NCBI RefSeq assembly: GCF_030551875.1
Contig: NZ_JAUOZU010000003.1
Coordinates: forward strand, 1 to 64,000
Direction of reading: 5' to 3'
Source: Fluviirhizobium alvei
GTDB lineage: Bacteria > Pseudomonadota > Alphaproteobacteria > Rhizobiales > Rhizobiaceae
DNA: 64,000 nucleotides
The notes under the pieces were generated by a model. The model had not been told where the DNA came from. It was given only the letters and a program-made list of their open reading frames with translations, and searched no databases. Below, one piece after another: positions 24,702 to 34,471 of this stretch. Both the position numbers and the translations under genes were made by a program. The number at the start of each line of letters is the position of its first letter. The first letter of the stretch is position 1.

Positions 24702-27593
24702 ATGGCAGACAAAATGCTTATCGACGCGTCTCACTCAGAGGAGACGCGCGTAGTCGTCGTACGCGGCAACCGCATAGAAGAGTTCGATTTCGAATCCGAA
24801 CACAAGAAACAGATCCGTGGCAATATCTACCTTGCCAAGGTCACCCGGGTGGAACCGTCTCTGCAGGCGGCATTCGTGGATTACGGCGGCAATCGCCACG
24901 GCTTTCTGGCCTTTGCAGAAATTCACCCCGACTATTATCAGATCCCGCTTGCCGACCGGCAGGCCCTTCTGAGGGCCGAAGCCGAAGAACATCGTCGTGA
25001 TGACGATTTCGAACCGGCACCGACGGCTCCCACATCGGCTCCGGAAGCATGGCCGGTTGCATCTGACGAACATGCAGAAGATGTCCAGCCCGCCGTAAGC
25101 ACCTGGCTCGGCCAGCCTGCCCCTGTCGCTGTTGCGGAAGAGTCCGAAGCTATCGAGCCGCAGCCTGAGGTGGAAGCCCCGGTCTCTGCCGAGGCCGTTG
25201 CCGAAGAAGCGCCGGCCGAAAAGCCCAAGCGCGTTCGCAAGCCGCGCGCCAAGAAGGCCAAGACGGAAGAAACCGTAACCGAAACCACAAGCGAAGGTTC
25301 GGACAGCGATGACGGCTCCACGCCGCCGGCCATGGCCATGGCCATGGATGTCGAATCCGTGTCGGAAGACGCGCCCCGCCGTGGTCGCGACGACGATGAT
25401 GACGACGACGACGATGGCGACGAGGAAAAGGAAGTCATCGAATCGGTTGGCGCTGAAGATGCGATGGAAGAGGTTCCGGATCGCGTCTCACGCAAGCCGC
25501 GCAAGCAATACCGTATCCAGGAAGTGATCAAGCGCCGGCAGATCCTGCTCGTACAGGTCGCCAAGGAAGAACGCGGCAACAAGGGTGCCGCGCTGACGAC
25601 GTATCTGTCGCTTGCCGGACGCTATTCGGTCCTGATGCCGAACACGGCGCGCGGTGGCGGCATCTCCCGCAAGATCACCAGCCCGCAGGACCGCAAGCGC
25701 CTCAAGGAAATCGCCCGCGATCTCGAAGTGCCGCAGGGCATGGGCGTCATCCTGCGCACGGCGGGTGCCAACCGCACCAAGGCCGAGGTCAAGCGCGATT
25801 TCGAATATCTGATGCGCCTGTGGGAGAATGTGCGGACCAAGACGCTCGCCTCCACTGCCCCTTGCCTGGTCTATGAGGAAGGATCGCTGATCAAGCGCTC
25901 GATCCGCGACCTTTACAACAAGGATATCAGCGAGATCATCGTCGCCGGCGAAGATGGCTATCGCGAAGCCAAGGACTTCATGAAGATGCTGATGCCGAGC
26001 CACGCCAAGGTGGTTCAGCCCTACCGCGATCTTCATCCGATCTTCTCGCGCGCCGGCATCGAAGCCCAGCTCGATCGTATGCTGCAGCCGCAGGTGACGC
26101 TGAAATCCGGTGGCTACATCATCATCAACCAGACCGAAGCGCTCGTCGCCATCGACGTCAATTCGGGCCGCTCGACCCGCGAACATTCGATCGAGGATAC
26201 GGCGCTGCAGACCAATCTCGAGGCGGCGGAAGAAGTCGCCCGCCAGCTGCGCCTGCGCGACCTTGCCGGTCTCGTCGTGATCGACTTCATCGATATGGAA
26301 GAGAAGCGCAACAATCGCCTCGTCGAAAAGCGCCTCAAGGACCATCTGAAGAACGATCGCGCCCGCATTCAGGTCGGTCGGATCTCGCATTTCGGCCTTC
26401 TGGAAATGTCGCGCCAGCGCATCCGCGCTTCCGTGCTCGAAAGCACCATGCAGGTCTGCAGCCATTGCGGCGGCACCGGCCATGTGCGTTCGCAATCCTC
26501 CGTCGCCCTGCATGTTCTGCGCGGCATCGAGGAGTTCCTGCTCAAGAGCACGACGCACAATATCGAAGTGCGGACGCTGCCGGAAACAGCACTCTACCTC
26601 CTCAACCACAAGCGCTCGACCATTGTCGATTACGAAAACCGTTTCGGTGTTTCGATCGTCATCGAAGCCGATGCCGAAGTGACGACCCAGCATTTCGTGA
26701 TCGAACGCAAGGAAGCGGTCGAAAACCCGGTCAAGATCGAGCAGTTGATCCACTTCCCGGTCGAGGAAGAGGATGATCCGGAAATTCCGGAATTCGAGGA
26801 AGAAGAAGAGGAAGTCGCAGAAAAGCCGGCCGCCAGCCAGCCGGCCCAGGCGAAATCCGAGGATCAGCCCGGCAAGAAGAAGAAGCGTCGGCGTCGGCGT
26901 CGCGGCGGCAACCGCAATGGTGCCGGCGAAGGCGAGACCAGCAGCGCAACCGCTTCTGATCTCTCCGACGATCAGGACGATGATGGTTCCGACGAGGAGA
27001 ACGGTGCTGAAGCGGAGGAGGCTTCCGTAACGGAAGCCAACGCCCAGGCCGAAAAGGCGTCGAGCGAATCGGAAAGCCGCAAGCGTCGCCGTCGCGGCAA
27101 GCGCGGTGGCCGTCGTGGTCGCGAGGAAGGCGAGAACGGCGAAACCTCTGCCGCCGATGAAGCAACTGACGCAGCGGAAACCGAAGCTGCCGCCGAGGTC
27201 GTAACCGCCGAGGCGGAAGCGGTTGCCGAGGTTGTCGCAAGCGAAGCGCCTGCTGCTGTCGAAGAGGCTCCTGCAGCCAAGCCGCGGCGTGCACGCAAGC
27301 CCAAGGCAACCAAGGCGGAAGCTGCGACTTCCGAACCTGCGAAGGTCGAAGAGCCTGCAGCTCCGGCCGAAGAACCGGTCGCAGCTGAACCGGCACCGGT
27401 GGTCGAAGCAGCAGCCGAAACGCCGGCCGAACCCACCGTCGAAGAAGCAACCACCGAAGAACCGAAGGCGCGTTCAAACCGTGGCGAAGCCGCCATCAAG
27501 GCCTCCGAGCCAGTGGTCGTTTCCTCATCAGATGCCACCGCAGACGACAAGCCGAAGAAGTCCGGCTGGTGGAACAAAAGGGGGTTTCTTTGA
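24702..27593 (+). CDS. rne: Ribonuclease E
   Basis: This 963-residue endonuclease starts mRNA decay and scaffolds the degradosome. The start at 24702 (MADKMLIDASHSEETR) has GAGGAG upstream; an earlier ATG at 24681 lacks it. The S1 RNA-binding domain is split: the N-terminal half (IRGNIYLAKVTRVEPSLQAA) ends near residue 80 and resumes near residue 270 (RILLVQ-like segment, QILLVQVAKEERGNKGA). The 190-residue insert is acidic, with a DDDDDDDDG-type run. The catalytic DNase I-like domain has IDVNSGRST, and the Zn-link CSHCGGTGH tetramerisation motif follows. The tail carries Arg-rich KKKKRRRRRRGG patches and Ala/Glu repeats. Large acidic S1 insertions are known in alphaproteobacterial RNase E. 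Confidence 0.97.
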   Translation: MADKMLIDASHSEETRVVVVRGNRIEEFDFESEHKKQIRGNIYLAKVTRVEPSLQAAFVDYGGNRHGFLAFAEIHPDYYQIPLADRQALLRAEAEEHRRDDDFEPAPTAPTSAPEAWPVASDEHAEDVQPAVSTWLGQPAPVAVAEESEAIEPQPEVEAPVSAEAVAEEAPAEKPKRVRKPRAKKAKTEETVTETTSEGSDSDDGSTPPAMAMAMDVESVSEDAPRRGRDDDDDDDDDGDEEKEVIESVGAEDAMEEVPDRVSRKPRKQYRIQEVIKRRQILLVQVAKEERGNKGAALTTYLSLAGRYSVLMPNTARGGGISRKITSPQDRKRLKEIARDLEVPQGMGVILRTAGANRTKAEVKRDFEYLMRLWENVRTKTLASTAPCLVYEEGSLIKRSIRDLYNKDISEIIVAGEDGYREAKDFMKMLMPSHAKVVQPYRDLHPIFSRAGIEAQLDRMLQPQVTLKSGGYIIINQTEALVAIDVNSGRSTREHSIEDTALQTNLEAAEEVARQLRLRDLAGLVVIDFIDMEEKRNNRLVEKRLKDHLKNDRARIQVGRISHFGLLEMSRQRIRASVLESTMQVCSHCGGTGHVRSQSSVALHVLRGIEEFLLKSTTHNIEVRTLPETALYLLNHKRSTIVDYENRFGVSIVIEADAEVTTQHFVIERKEAVENPVKIEQLIHFPVEEEDDPEIPEFEEEEEEVAEKPAASQPAQAKSEDQPGKKKKRRRRRRGGNRNGAGEGETSSATASDLSDDQDDDGSDEENGAEAEEASVTEANAQAEKASSESESRKRRRRGKRGGRRGREEGENGETSAADEATDAAETEAAAEVVTAEAEAVAEVVASEAPAAVEEAPAAKPRRARKPKATKAEAATSEPAKVEEPAAPAEEPVAAEPAPVVEAAAETPAEPTVEEATTEEPKARSNRGEAAIKASEPVVVSSSDATADDKPKKSGWWNKRGFL

Positions 27594-27635
27594 TTTCCTT
27601 GAACGACTTGTGAAGGGAAGTTAAAGCAAAAAACG

Positions 27636-27660
27636 AGGCCCGGTTTTAACCGGGCCTTTT
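27636..27660 (+). terminator. Rho-independent terminator of rne
   Basis: AGGCCCGG (27636-27643), loop TTTTAA, CCGGGCCT (27650-27657) is followed by TTTGTTTTG. It lies 43 bp beyond the rne stop codon. Upstream CAAAAAA gives the minus strand a T tract too, so it can also end the convergent aminotransferase transcript. Confidence 0.92.
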
Positions 27661-27688
27661 GTTTTGATCGATTGTAGAAGAAAGGCCC

Positions 27689-28846
27689 CTATCGCAGCCA
27701 GCCGGACAGGCGATCGATCGCCTTTTGCATATCCGCTCCGGAACCGGCATAGGAAAAGCGCATCGCCCGGTGGCCATCGAGCGGATCGAAATCGATGCCA
27801 GGCGTCGCCGCGACATGAATTTCGCTGAGCATGCGCCGAGCAAAATCCATACTGTCATTGCTGTAGCGGGAAATATCGACATAGGCATAGAAGGCGCCGT
27901 CGGCCGGCGACAGCAGCGGCAGACCGAGCGCCGGCAGCCGCTCGGCGAGCAACATCCTGTTCGCCTTGTAGCTCTCCTTGACCTGTTCGAGCTCCGGCCC
28001 GGCTTCGAGTGCAGCAACGGCGGCAATCTGCGACAGTTCGGGCGGCGAAATATAGAGGCTTTGCGCCAGGCATTCGAACGCGCGCACATGAGTTTCCGGC
28101 AGCACCATCCATCCGATCCGCCAGCCGGTCATGCAATAGTATTTCGAAAACGAGTTGATAATGATGGCACTGTCGGTCAGTTCGAGCGCCGAAGTCTCCT
28201 CGCCCGCAAATGTCAGACCATGATAGATCTCGTCGGAAATGAAATGCACCGCGCGCTCCCGGCACCAGTCTGATAGCGCCTTCAGACCGGCCCTGCCTGT
28301 GACCGTGCCGGTCGGATTGGCAGGGCTCGCGAGAAGAACGCCCTTGAGACGGCACCCGGCAACCGTTTCGGCCGCTTCCAGTCCCGCTGGCGAGAGCGTG
28401 AAGCCCGACGCCTCATCGACCGCAACCTCAAGCACGTTCAACCCCAGGGCCTTGAGAATGTTGCGATAGGCCGGATAACCCGGTCGCGCGATCGCCACCC
28501 AGTCGCCGACATCGAACAGCGACAGAAAGGCCAGATTGAAGCCGGCAGAAGACCCGGTCGTCACGGCCACGCGACCGGGATCGATACTGACCCCATACCG
28601 GCGTTGGTAATGATCGGCAATCGCCCTCCGCAAAGGCGAGGTTCCAAGCGCATCCGTGTAGCCGAGCCGACCGTTCTCGAGCGCCTGGCGCGCGGCCACC
28701 AGCACTTTTTCGGGTGCCGGATGCCCGGGCTGCCCGACCGCCATCGAGACGACATCGACACCTTTGGCCTTGAGCTTGAGCGCTTCTGCGAGAACGTCCA
28801 TGGCATGGAAAGGCTCGACTTCACTGCGGCGGGACAGGCTGGACAC
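27689..28846 (-). CDS. Pyridoxal-phosphate-dependent aminotransferase, class I/II
   Basis: This 385-residue protein belongs to the aspartate aminotransferase fold. The PLP lysine is in SFSKYYCMTGWRIGW, and the substrate-arginine segment near the C terminus reads RFSYAGS. I choose GTG at 28846 (reads MSSLSRRSEVEPFHAMDV) because AGGAG lies 8 nt upstream and the family begins with a similar SRRS...VEPFHAMDV; an ATG at 28948 adds 34 unsupported residues. The substrate is not predictable. It is divergent from the DsbA-like gene. Confidence 0.88.
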   Translation of the reverse strand: MSSLSRRSEVEPFHAMDVLAEALKLKAKGVDVVSMAVGQPGHPAPEKVLVAARQALENGRLGYTDALGTSPLRRAIADHYQRRYGVSIDPGRVAVTTGSSAGFNLAFLSLFDVGDWVAIARPGYPAYRNILKALGLNVLEVAVDEASGFTLSPAGLEAAETVAGCRLKGVLLASPANPTGTVTGRAGLKALSDWCRERAVHFISDEIYHGLTFAGEETSALELTDSAIIINSFSKYYCMTGWRIGWMVLPETHVRAFECLAQSLYISPPELSQIAAVAALEAGPELEQVKESYKANRMLLAERLPALGLPLLSPADGAFYAYVDISRYSNDSMDFARRMLSEIHVAATPGIDFDPLDGHRAMRFSYAGSGADMQKAIDRLSGWLR

Positions 28847-29011
28847 GATCAGAACTCCTATGAATGCCGCTCCTCTAACTGATTTCAGCTGCCGATCACA
28901 ATCCCGCGAGACTTCGACGCAGGCACATATTTCAGTTTCGAAACCCAAATCCTGCCATTATAGAAGAACAAAACAGCCTGCACCGCCTCGCGGTTAAAAG
29001 GGAAGCTCGAC

Positions 29012-29770
29012 ATGACACTGAAAACATTGATTTCCTCCTCCGCGCTTGCGCTCGTGGCGCTTCTTGCGCCGGTCGCGCCGGCAAGCGCGCTGGACGACGC
29101 CCAGAAGAAGGAAATCGGGGAATTCATCCGCGAATATCTGATCGAGCATCCGGAAGTGATGATCGAGGTACAGCAGGCGCTTGAAATGAAGCAGTATCAG
29201 GCGCGCCTCAAACAGGCCGAGGTTGCTGTCCAGGAGAACCACGCCGAGATTTTCACCAGTGCCAATGACATGTCGCTGGGCAATCCCAACGGCAAGATCA
29301 CGATCGTTGAATTCTTCGATTACAACTGCGGCTATTGCAAGCGGGCGATGTCGGATATGGACACGATCATCAAGTCCAATCCGGATGTCCGTTTCGTCTT
29401 GAAGGAATTGCCGATCCTCGGACCGGCTTCCGTTGCGGCCCACAAGGTCTCGAACGCCTTCCGCAAGATCGCCCCGGAAAAATATGCCGATTTCCATCGT
29501 ATGCTTCTTGGCAGCGAAGAGCGCGCCGATGAGGATGTGGCGATCGAAGTGGCAACCTCTCTTGGCGTTTCCGAAGAAAAGCTGCGCGCTGAAATGGCCA
29601 AGGACGACGATTCGGATGCCCAGGCGACCGAACTTTTGGCCCGCAAGCTCGGCATTTCGGGCACCCCCTCCTACGTGGTCGGTAACGAAGCCATTTTCGG
29701 CGCCATCGGTGCGGAAGCGATCAACCAGAAGATCGCCAATGTCGGCCAGTGCGGCAAGACGACCTGCTGA
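29012..29770 (+). CDS. Periplasmic DsbA-family thiol-disulphide oxidoreductase
   Basis: This 252-residue protein has a signal peptide ending ALA at about residue 27 and a coiled N-terminal segment. The thioredoxin-like domain has active site C106-G-Y-C109 and a cis-proline loop GTPSYV. Its fold resembles the Com1/BdbD subgroup of DsbA-like proteins. It should form or rearrange disulphides in exported proteins. Unusually, the C terminus carries an additional CGKTTC (C247, C252). It is followed by a terminator and aroQ. Confidence 0.9.
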   Translation: MTLKTLISSSALALVALLAPVAPASALDDAQKKEIGEFIREYLIEHPEVMIEVQQALEMKQYQARLKQAEVAVQENHAEIFTSANDMSLGNPNGKITIVEFFDYNCGYCKRAMSDMDTIIKSNPDVRFVLKELPILGPASVAAHKVSNAFRKIAPEKYADFHRMLLGSEERADEDVAIEVATSLGVSEEKLRAEMAKDDDSDAQATELLARKLGISGTPSYVVGNEAIFGAIGAEAINQKIANVGQCGKTTC

Positions 29771-29800
29771 GCAAATCGACCTAACCAACCTGAATACGCA

Positions 29801-29833
29801 CCGCCGGATCTTGTGGACAACAAGAACCGGCGG
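29801..29833 (+). terminator. Hairpin between the DsbA-like gene and aroQ
   Basis: CCGCCGG (29801-29807) pairs with CCGGCGG (29827-29833), and TCTTGT pairs with ACAAGA inside, leaving one A-A mismatch and a 5-nt loop. It is followed by TTTCG. The T tract is short, so partial termination is plausible. Confidence 0.6.
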
Positions 29834-29901
29834 TTTCGCCCCTTTCCCTCCGGGGCCGCTCGGTTTATAGGAGGGGATTGTGTGACCACGGAAAAGAGTT
29901 C

Positions 29902-30339
29902 ATGAGCTCAACAATATTTGTCCTGAACGGCCCGAACCTCAACATGCTTGGGAAACGGGAACCAGGCATCTATGGCGGCAAGACGCTCGCAACCATCGAA
30001 GCCGATTGCCATGCCAGCGCAGCCGAACTCGGCCTGAAGGTCGATTTTCGCCAGACGAACCATGAAGGCGTTCTCGTCGACTGGCTGCACGAGGCGGATG
30101 ATAAGGCAGCTGCCGTCTGCATCAATCCGGGCGCTTACGGTCATACTTCGATCGCGCTCCACGATGCCATCCGGGCCATCTCGGTGCCGGTCATCGAACT
30201 GCATCTGTCGAACATCCATGCACGCGAGGAATTCAGGCACAAGACCTGGACCGCACCCGCCGTCAAAGGCGTGATCTGCGGCTTCGGACCGAATTCCTAT
30301 ATACTGGCGCTTCAGGCTGCCAAATCGTTGATCCAATAA
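29902..30339 (+). CDS. aroQ: 3-dehydroquinate dehydratase, type II
   Basis: This 145-residue enzyme of the shikimate pathway converts 3-dehydroquinate to 3-dehydroshikimate. It has the [19 protein letters not shown] motif with the active-site Tyr, [12 protein letters not shown] and [12 protein letters not shown]. The start at 29902 ([10 protein letters not shown]) fits the family; an in-frame ATG at 29878 adds 8 residues. accB follows after 23 bp, and this arrangement (aroQ-accB-accC) is common in alphaproteobacteria. Confidence 0.97.
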   Translation: MSSTIFVLNGPNLNMLGKREPGIYGGKTLATIEADCHASAAELGLKVDFRQTNHEGVLVDWLHEADDKAAAVCINPGAYGHTSIALHDAIRAISVPVIELHLSNIHAREEFRHKTWTAPAVKGVICGFGPNSYILALQAAKSLIQ

Positions 30340-30362
30340 CAAGAACCGGGAAATTCAGAACA

Positions 30363-30854
30363 ATGGCTGACAAAAAGTCGGGTATCGATCAAGCGCTCAT
30401 CCGCGATCTCGCCAACATCCTCAAGGATACCGATCTGACCGAGATCGAAGTTGAACAGGACGACCTCCGGATCCGGGTTTCGCGCAACAGCCAGCCTGTT
30501 TTCGCACAGGCTTCCTATCCTGCGTACGCCCCGCCGATGGCAGCCATGCCGGCTGCCGCCCCTGCGGTCGCCGCACCGGCCGCCGCGGCTGCCGAGCCCG
30601 CCAAGGCTGCCGCACCGGCTGGCTTCACCCTCGCCTCGCCGATGGTCGGCACCTGCTACCATGCTCCGGCACCGGGTTCGGCTCCGTTCGTCGAAGTCGG
30701 CTCAACCGTCAAGGAAGGCCAGACCGTGCTCATCATCGAAGCCATGAAGACGATGAACCAGATTCCGGCTCCGCGCAGCGGCAAGATCGCAGCCATCCTC
30801 GTTTCAGATGCGGCGCCCGTCGAATTCGGCGAACCGCTCCTGATCATCGAATAG
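30363..30854 (+). CDS. accB: Acetyl-CoA carboxylase biotin carboxyl carrier protein
   Basis: This 163-residue BCCP carries biotin on Lys129 in the EAMKTMNQI motif. The N-terminal helical part (residues 1-45) is joined to the biotinyl domain (85-163) by an Ala/Pro-rich linker (50-85). It supplies carboxybiotin for malonyl-CoA, the first step of fatty acid synthesis. accC starts 10 bp downstream. Confidence 0.97.
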   Translation: MADKKSGIDQALIRDLANILKDTDLTEIEVEQDDLRIRVSRNSQPVFAQASYPAYAPPMAAMPAAAPAVAAPAAAAAEPAKAAAPAGFTLASPMVGTCYHAPAPGSAPFVEVGSTVKEGQTVLIIEAMKTMNQIPAPRSGKIAAILVSDAAPVEFGEPLLIIE

Positions 30855-30864
30855 GCGGATCGCG

Positions 30865-32211
30865 ATGCTTTCCAAAATCCTCATAGCCAATCGCGGTGAA
30901 ATCGCGCTTCGTGTCCTCCGGGCCTGCAAGGAGTTGGGCATCGCAACCGTGGCCGTGCATTCGACTGCCGATTCGGATGCCATGCATGTCCGCCTCGCCG
31001 ACGAGAGCGTCTGCATCGGTCCGCCGCCCTCGCGCGATTCCTATCTGAACATCCACCAAATCGTCGCCGCCTGCGAAATCACCGGCGCCGACGCCGTGCA
31101 TCCGGGTTACGGCTTCCTGTCGGAAAACGCCAAGTTCGCCGATATTCTCGACGCGCACGGCATCACCTTCATCGGCCCGACCGCTGACCATATCCGCATC
31201 ATGGGTGACAAGATCACCGCCAAGCAGACAGCCAAGGATCTCGGCATTCCCGTGGTCCCGGGTTCGGCTGGCGAAGTTGCCACCGAAGCCGATGCCCTCA
31301 AGACCGCGCGGGAAATCGGCTATCCGGTGCTGATCAAGGCGACTGCCGGCGGCGGCGGTCGCGGCATGAAGGTTGCGCGCAGCGAAGACGATCTGCTCGA
31401 AGCTTTCAATACGGCCCGCGGCGAAGCGGCAAGCGCGTTCGGCAACGATTCCGTTTACATGGAAAAGTATCTCGACAAGCCGCGTCATATCGAAATCCAG
31501 GTGTTCGGCGATGGCGCTGGCAACGCGATCCATCTCGGTGAACGCGATTGCTCGCTACAGCGTCGTCACCAGAAGGTCTGGGAAGAAGCCAACTCCCCGG
31601 CACTGAATGTCGAACAGCGCAAACGGATCGGCGAGATCTGCGCCAACGCGATGAAGAAGCTCAAATATCGCGGCGCTGGCACCATCGAGTTCCTCTATGA
31701 GAATGGCGAGTTCTATTTCATCGAAATGAACACCCGCCTTCAGGTGGAACATCCGGTTACCGAAGCCATCACCGGCATCGATCTCGTGCATGAGCAGATC
31801 CGGGTGGCGTCGGGCAATGGCCTGTCGGTGACCCAGGACGAGATCGAATTCTCGGGCCACGCCATCGAATGCCGTATCAATGCCGAGGATCCGCGCACCT
31901 TCGTGCCCTCGCCCGGCACGATCACTTTGTTCCATGCCCCCGGCGGTCTTGGCGTTCGCGTCGATTCCGGTGCCTATGCCGGCTACAAGATCCCGCCCTA
32001 TTACGACAGCCTGATCGGCAAGCTCATCGTGCATGGACGCACCCGCGTCGAATGCCTGATGCGCCTGCGCCGCGTGCTCGACGAGTTCGTCATCGACGGT
32101 ATCAAGACCACGCTGCCGCTGTTCCAGGATCTGGTTTCCAACCCGGATATTGCCAATGGCGATTATGATATCCACTGGCTGGAAAACTACCTGGCTGAAA
32201 CGTCGGCCTGA
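30865..32211 (+). CDS. accC: Acetyl-CoA carboxylase, biotin carboxylase subunit
   Basis: This 448-residue ATP-grasp enzyme carboxylates BCCP-bound biotin. It has [16 protein letters not shown], the glycine-rich ATP loop [12 protein letters not shown], the [16 protein letters not shown] catalytic segment and a biotin carboxylase C-terminal domain. The length is normal. It follows accB by 10 bp and precedes aat by 11 bp, so a single transcript is likely. Confidence 0.98.
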   Translation: MLSKILIANRGEIALRVLRACKELGIATVAVHSTADSDAMHVRLADESVCIGPPPSRDSYLNIHQIVAACEITGADAVHPGYGFLSENAKFADILDAHGITFIGPTADHIRIMGDKITAKQTAKDLGIPVVPGSAGEVATEADALKTAREIGYPVLIKATAGGGGRGMKVARSEDDLLEAFNTARGEAASAFGNDSVYMEKYLDKPRHIEIQVFGDGAGNAIHLGERDCSLQRRHQKVWEEANSPALNVEQRKRIGEICANAMKKLKYRGAGTIEFLYENGEFYFIEMNTRLQVEHPVTEAITGIDLVHEQIRVASGNGLSVTQDEIEFSGHAIECRINAEDPRTFVPSPGTITLFHAPGGLGVRVDSGAYAGYKIPPYYDSLIGKLIVHGRTRVECLMRLRRVLDEFVIDGIKTTLPLFQDLVSNPDIANGDYDIHWLENYLAETSA

Positions 32212-32222
32212 CGGATCGGGTG

Positions 32223-32837
32223 ATGGCACGCTCCTCATCGGATATGCCTGCCATCACCCCTGACATTCTGCTGCGCGCCTATGCGAGCGGCCTCTTTCCG
32301 ATGGCGGAATCTGCTGATGACCCGGATATCTTCTGGGTGCAGCCCAAACTCCGCGGCATCATCCCTCTCGATTGCTTCCATGTTTCCCGGAGCCTGGCCA
32401 AGGCAATCCGCGCTAAGCCCTTCGAGATCCGATACAACACCGCCTTTGATCGTGTCATGCGCCTCTGCGCCGAACCGGCAGCGGATCGCCCGACCACCTG
32501 GATCAATCCACTCATCCTTCTGCTCTACGGCGAACTGCACAAGATGGGCTATGCCCATAGTGTCGAGGCCTGGGAGGGCAACGAACTGGTCGGCGGCCTC
32601 TATGGCGTCTCGCTCGGCTCCGCCTTTTTCGGTGAGAGCATGTTCTCCCGTCGTACCAACGCCTCGAAAATCTGCCTGGTCCATCTGGTCGAACGGTTGA
32701 AGGAAAAGGGCTTCACCCTTCTCGATACCCAGTTCACCACCGATCACCTGAAGACCTTCGGCGCCATCGATGTGCCGCGAAAGCAATATGAGAAGCTGCT
32801 GGCCGCGGCCATGGAATCGCCCGACCTCAATTTCTGA
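32223..32837 (+). CDS. aat: Leucyl/phenylalanyl-tRNA-protein transferase
   Basis: This enzyme of about 204 residues adds Leu or Phe to N-terminal Arg or Lys, marking proteins for ClpAP through the N-degron pathway. The conserved [22 protein letters not shown] start region, [22 protein letters not shown] and [15 protein letters not shown] are present. Start choices are GTG 32220, ATG 32223 and ATG 32244. I used 32223. It lies 11 bp after accC. Confidence 0.94.
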   Translation: MARSSSDMPAITPDILLRAYASGLFPMAESADDPDIFWVQPKLRGIIPLDCFHVSRSLAKAIRAKPFEIRYNTAFDRVMRLCAEPAADRPTTWINPLILLLYGELHKMGYAHSVEAWEGNELVGGLYGVSLGSAFFGESMFSRRTNASKICLVHLVERLKEKGFTLLDTQFTTDHLKTFGAIDVPRKQYEKLLAAAMESPDLNF

Positions 32838-32865
32838 CAAAAACGGTCCGGATCACTTTGCAACT

Positions 32866-32894
32866 CTTGATTTATTCGACTCCCGATAAGATAG
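32866..32894 (+). promoter_or_regulatory. Promoter candidate for the DUF2167 gene
   Basis: CTTGAT (32866-32871), 17 nt, AGATAG (32889-32894), 26 bp before the start codon. The -35 fits the alphaproteobacterial preference, while the -10 is weak, so this is tentative. Confidence 0.35.
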
Positions 32895-32919
32895 TGCAAG
32901 CCTATTCCATGGAGTCCAA

Positions 32920-33888
32920 ATGAAACTTCTTGTCCTGTTTTTTGCGCTGTTCGCATCCCTTTCCTCCACATCCCAGGCCGCGACTTACCAGGAACTTTTC
33001 GGCAAGCTGCCGGAAAACCCCGAGCTCGCCGAGATCGTCAAGACGATCGATTTTCAGCAGGGCAAGATCGATCTGCCGGTCGCAGAGGCCAGCCTGAAGC
33101 TTGGAAAAGATTTCTATTATCTTGGCGGTGAGGACACCGAAAAGGTGCTGGTGAAGATCTGGGGTAACCCGCCGGGTGCCGCCAATGGCACGCTCGGCAT
33201 GATTTTCCCCGTCCAGTTTGCGCCCGAATCTCAGGGGGCCTGGGGCAGTATCATCACCTGGGATGAAGAGGGACACGTATCGGATGATGATGCGGCCGCA
33301 ACCAATTTCGACGCCGTTCTGGCCGATCTGAAGCAACAGACGCTGGATGCCAATCCCGAGCGCACAAAAGAGGGCTATGAACCGATTACGCTGGTGGGTT
33401 GGGCCTCGCCGCCTCACTACGACCGCGACAGGCATGTGCTGCATTGGGCGCGCGATCTGCTCTTCGGCACCGATCAGGCAACTCCCCACACACTGAATTA
33501 CCAGATGCGGGTTCTAGGCCGTGAGGGCGTCGTGGGTCTCAATTTTGTCGCCGGCATGGATCAGCTCGAACAGGTCAAGCAGAGCATCGAGCCGACCATG
33601 GATATCATCGCCTTCAATCCGGGCAAGGCCTATGATGACTATGTGGAAGGCGACAAGCTTGCGGCCTACGGGCTGGGCGGGCTGATCGCAGCCGGCGCCG
33701 GCGCCAAGATTGCCGCAAAGCTCGGCTTCCTGGCGATCTTCCTTGCCTTCTTCAAGAAGGCCGGTGTTGTCGTCGTCCTGGCGCTGGGCGCGCTTCTGAA
33801 GCCGGTCCTCGGCCTCTTCCGCCGCAAGCAACCGGAACCGGTGGCTCAGACCGTGGCAGAGCCGGAAAACAAAGATCAGGACGCGTGA
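32920..33888 (+). CDS. DUF2167 membrane-anchored secreted protein
   Basis: This 322-residue protein has an N-terminal signal peptide (to about QAA, residue 21). A long extracytoplasmic part follows, with the segments WGSIITWDEEGHVSDDDAA and HYDRDRHVLHWARDL that I associate with DUF2167 proteins. Near the C terminus one or two hydrophobic spans (about residues 247-300) lead into a basic RRKQPEPV tail. No biochemical role is known to me. The gene is alone on the plus strand and convergent with the DUF2155 gene. Confidence 0.8.
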   Translation: MKLLVLFFALFASLSSTSQAATYQELFGKLPENPELAEIVKTIDFQQGKIDLPVAEASLKLGKDFYYLGGEDTEKVLVKIWGNPPGAANGTLGMIFPVQFAPESQGAWGSIITWDEEGHVSDDDAAATNFDAVLADLKQQTLDANPERTKEGYEPITLVGWASPPHYDRDRHVLHWARDLLFGTDQATPHTLNYQMRVLGREGVVGLNFVAGMDQLEQVKQSIEPTMDIIAFNPGKAYDDYVEGDKLAAYGLGGLIAAGAGAKIAAKLGFLAIFLAFFKKAGVVVVLALGALLKPVLGLFRRKQPEPVAQTVAEPENKDQDA

Positions 33889-33897
33889 TTCTTATCT

Positions 33898-33926
33898 GAA
33901 GGGTGATGCAGAGCGCGTCACCCTTC
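33898..33926. terminator. Hairpin between convergent DUF2167 and DUF2155 genes
   Basis: GAAGGGTGA (33898-33906), 11-nt loop, TCACCCTTC (33918-33926) is a perfect 9-bp stem 10 bp beyond the plus-strand gene. No clear T tract is present on either side. Confidence 0.5.
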
Positions 33927-33963
33927 GCGCCAAGTCTCCGTTATAGAAGATGACTTCTAAAGC

Positions 33964-34404
33964 CTACTGGCTCTTGGTTTCCGTCTCGCTCGGCGCCGGC
34001 ACATCGGATGATTGCTTGCAGCCCGTGAGCCAGACGTCATAGACCGGATGGTCGACGGCATTCAGACCCGGCGAAGCGGCAAACATCCAGCCCGTAAAGA
34101 TCCGGCGAATCTTGCGATCGAGCGTGATCTCATCGACTTCCACGAAGGAAGAGATCTTCTGCGCTTCGGTCTCGTCGCGGCTGTAGCAGACGCGCGGCGT
34201 CACCTGAAGCGCGCCGAACTGAACGGTCTCATCGATATAGACATCGAATGTGGTGGTGCGGCCGGTGATCTTGTCGAGACCGGCAAAGACGGCGACGGGA
34301 TTCTTGATCTTCTCGGCCTGCGCCAGACCCACCGGCATGACGATGGTTGCAGCAAGAGCGGCAACGGCAAAAGCCGCTGCACGATTGATCGAAAATCCGT
34401 TCAT
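33964..34404 (-). CDS. DUF2155 secreted protein
   Basis: This 146-residue protein starts at 34404 with GAGG 5 nt upstream. A signal peptide runs to about AQA. The DUF2155 core includes DKITGRTTTFDVYIDETVQF, CYSRDETEAQ, SFVEVDE and FTGWMFAASPGLNAVDHPVYDVWLTGC. Two cysteines may pair. The family is common in alphaproteobacteria, with no function that I know. It lies downstream of the NDUFA12 gene on the same strand (67-bp gap), a pairing seen in many alphaproteobacteria. Confidence 0.88.
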   Translation of the reverse strand: MNGFSINRAAAFAVAALAATIVMPVGLAQAEKIKNPVAVFAGLDKITGRTTTFDVYIDETVQFGALQVTPRVCYSRDETEAQKISSFVEVDEITLDRKIRRIFTGWMFAASPGLNAVDHPVYDVWLTGCKQSSDVPAPSETETKSQ

Positions 34405-34471
34405 GTCGCCTCGTTTCCGCACGCTGGTCATCGCGTGAGCGATAAAGCGCAAATATGGCCGCAAGAGGATG

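Noticed and set aside
25488-26753. Antisense frame over rne
   Set aside because: Covered by the RNase E catalytic domain on the other strand; no independent ribosome site.
27223-27624. Frame-shifted extension at the rne 3' end
   Set aside because: A plus-one frame continues past the rne stop, but the main frame ends in a natural-looking tail before the terminator.
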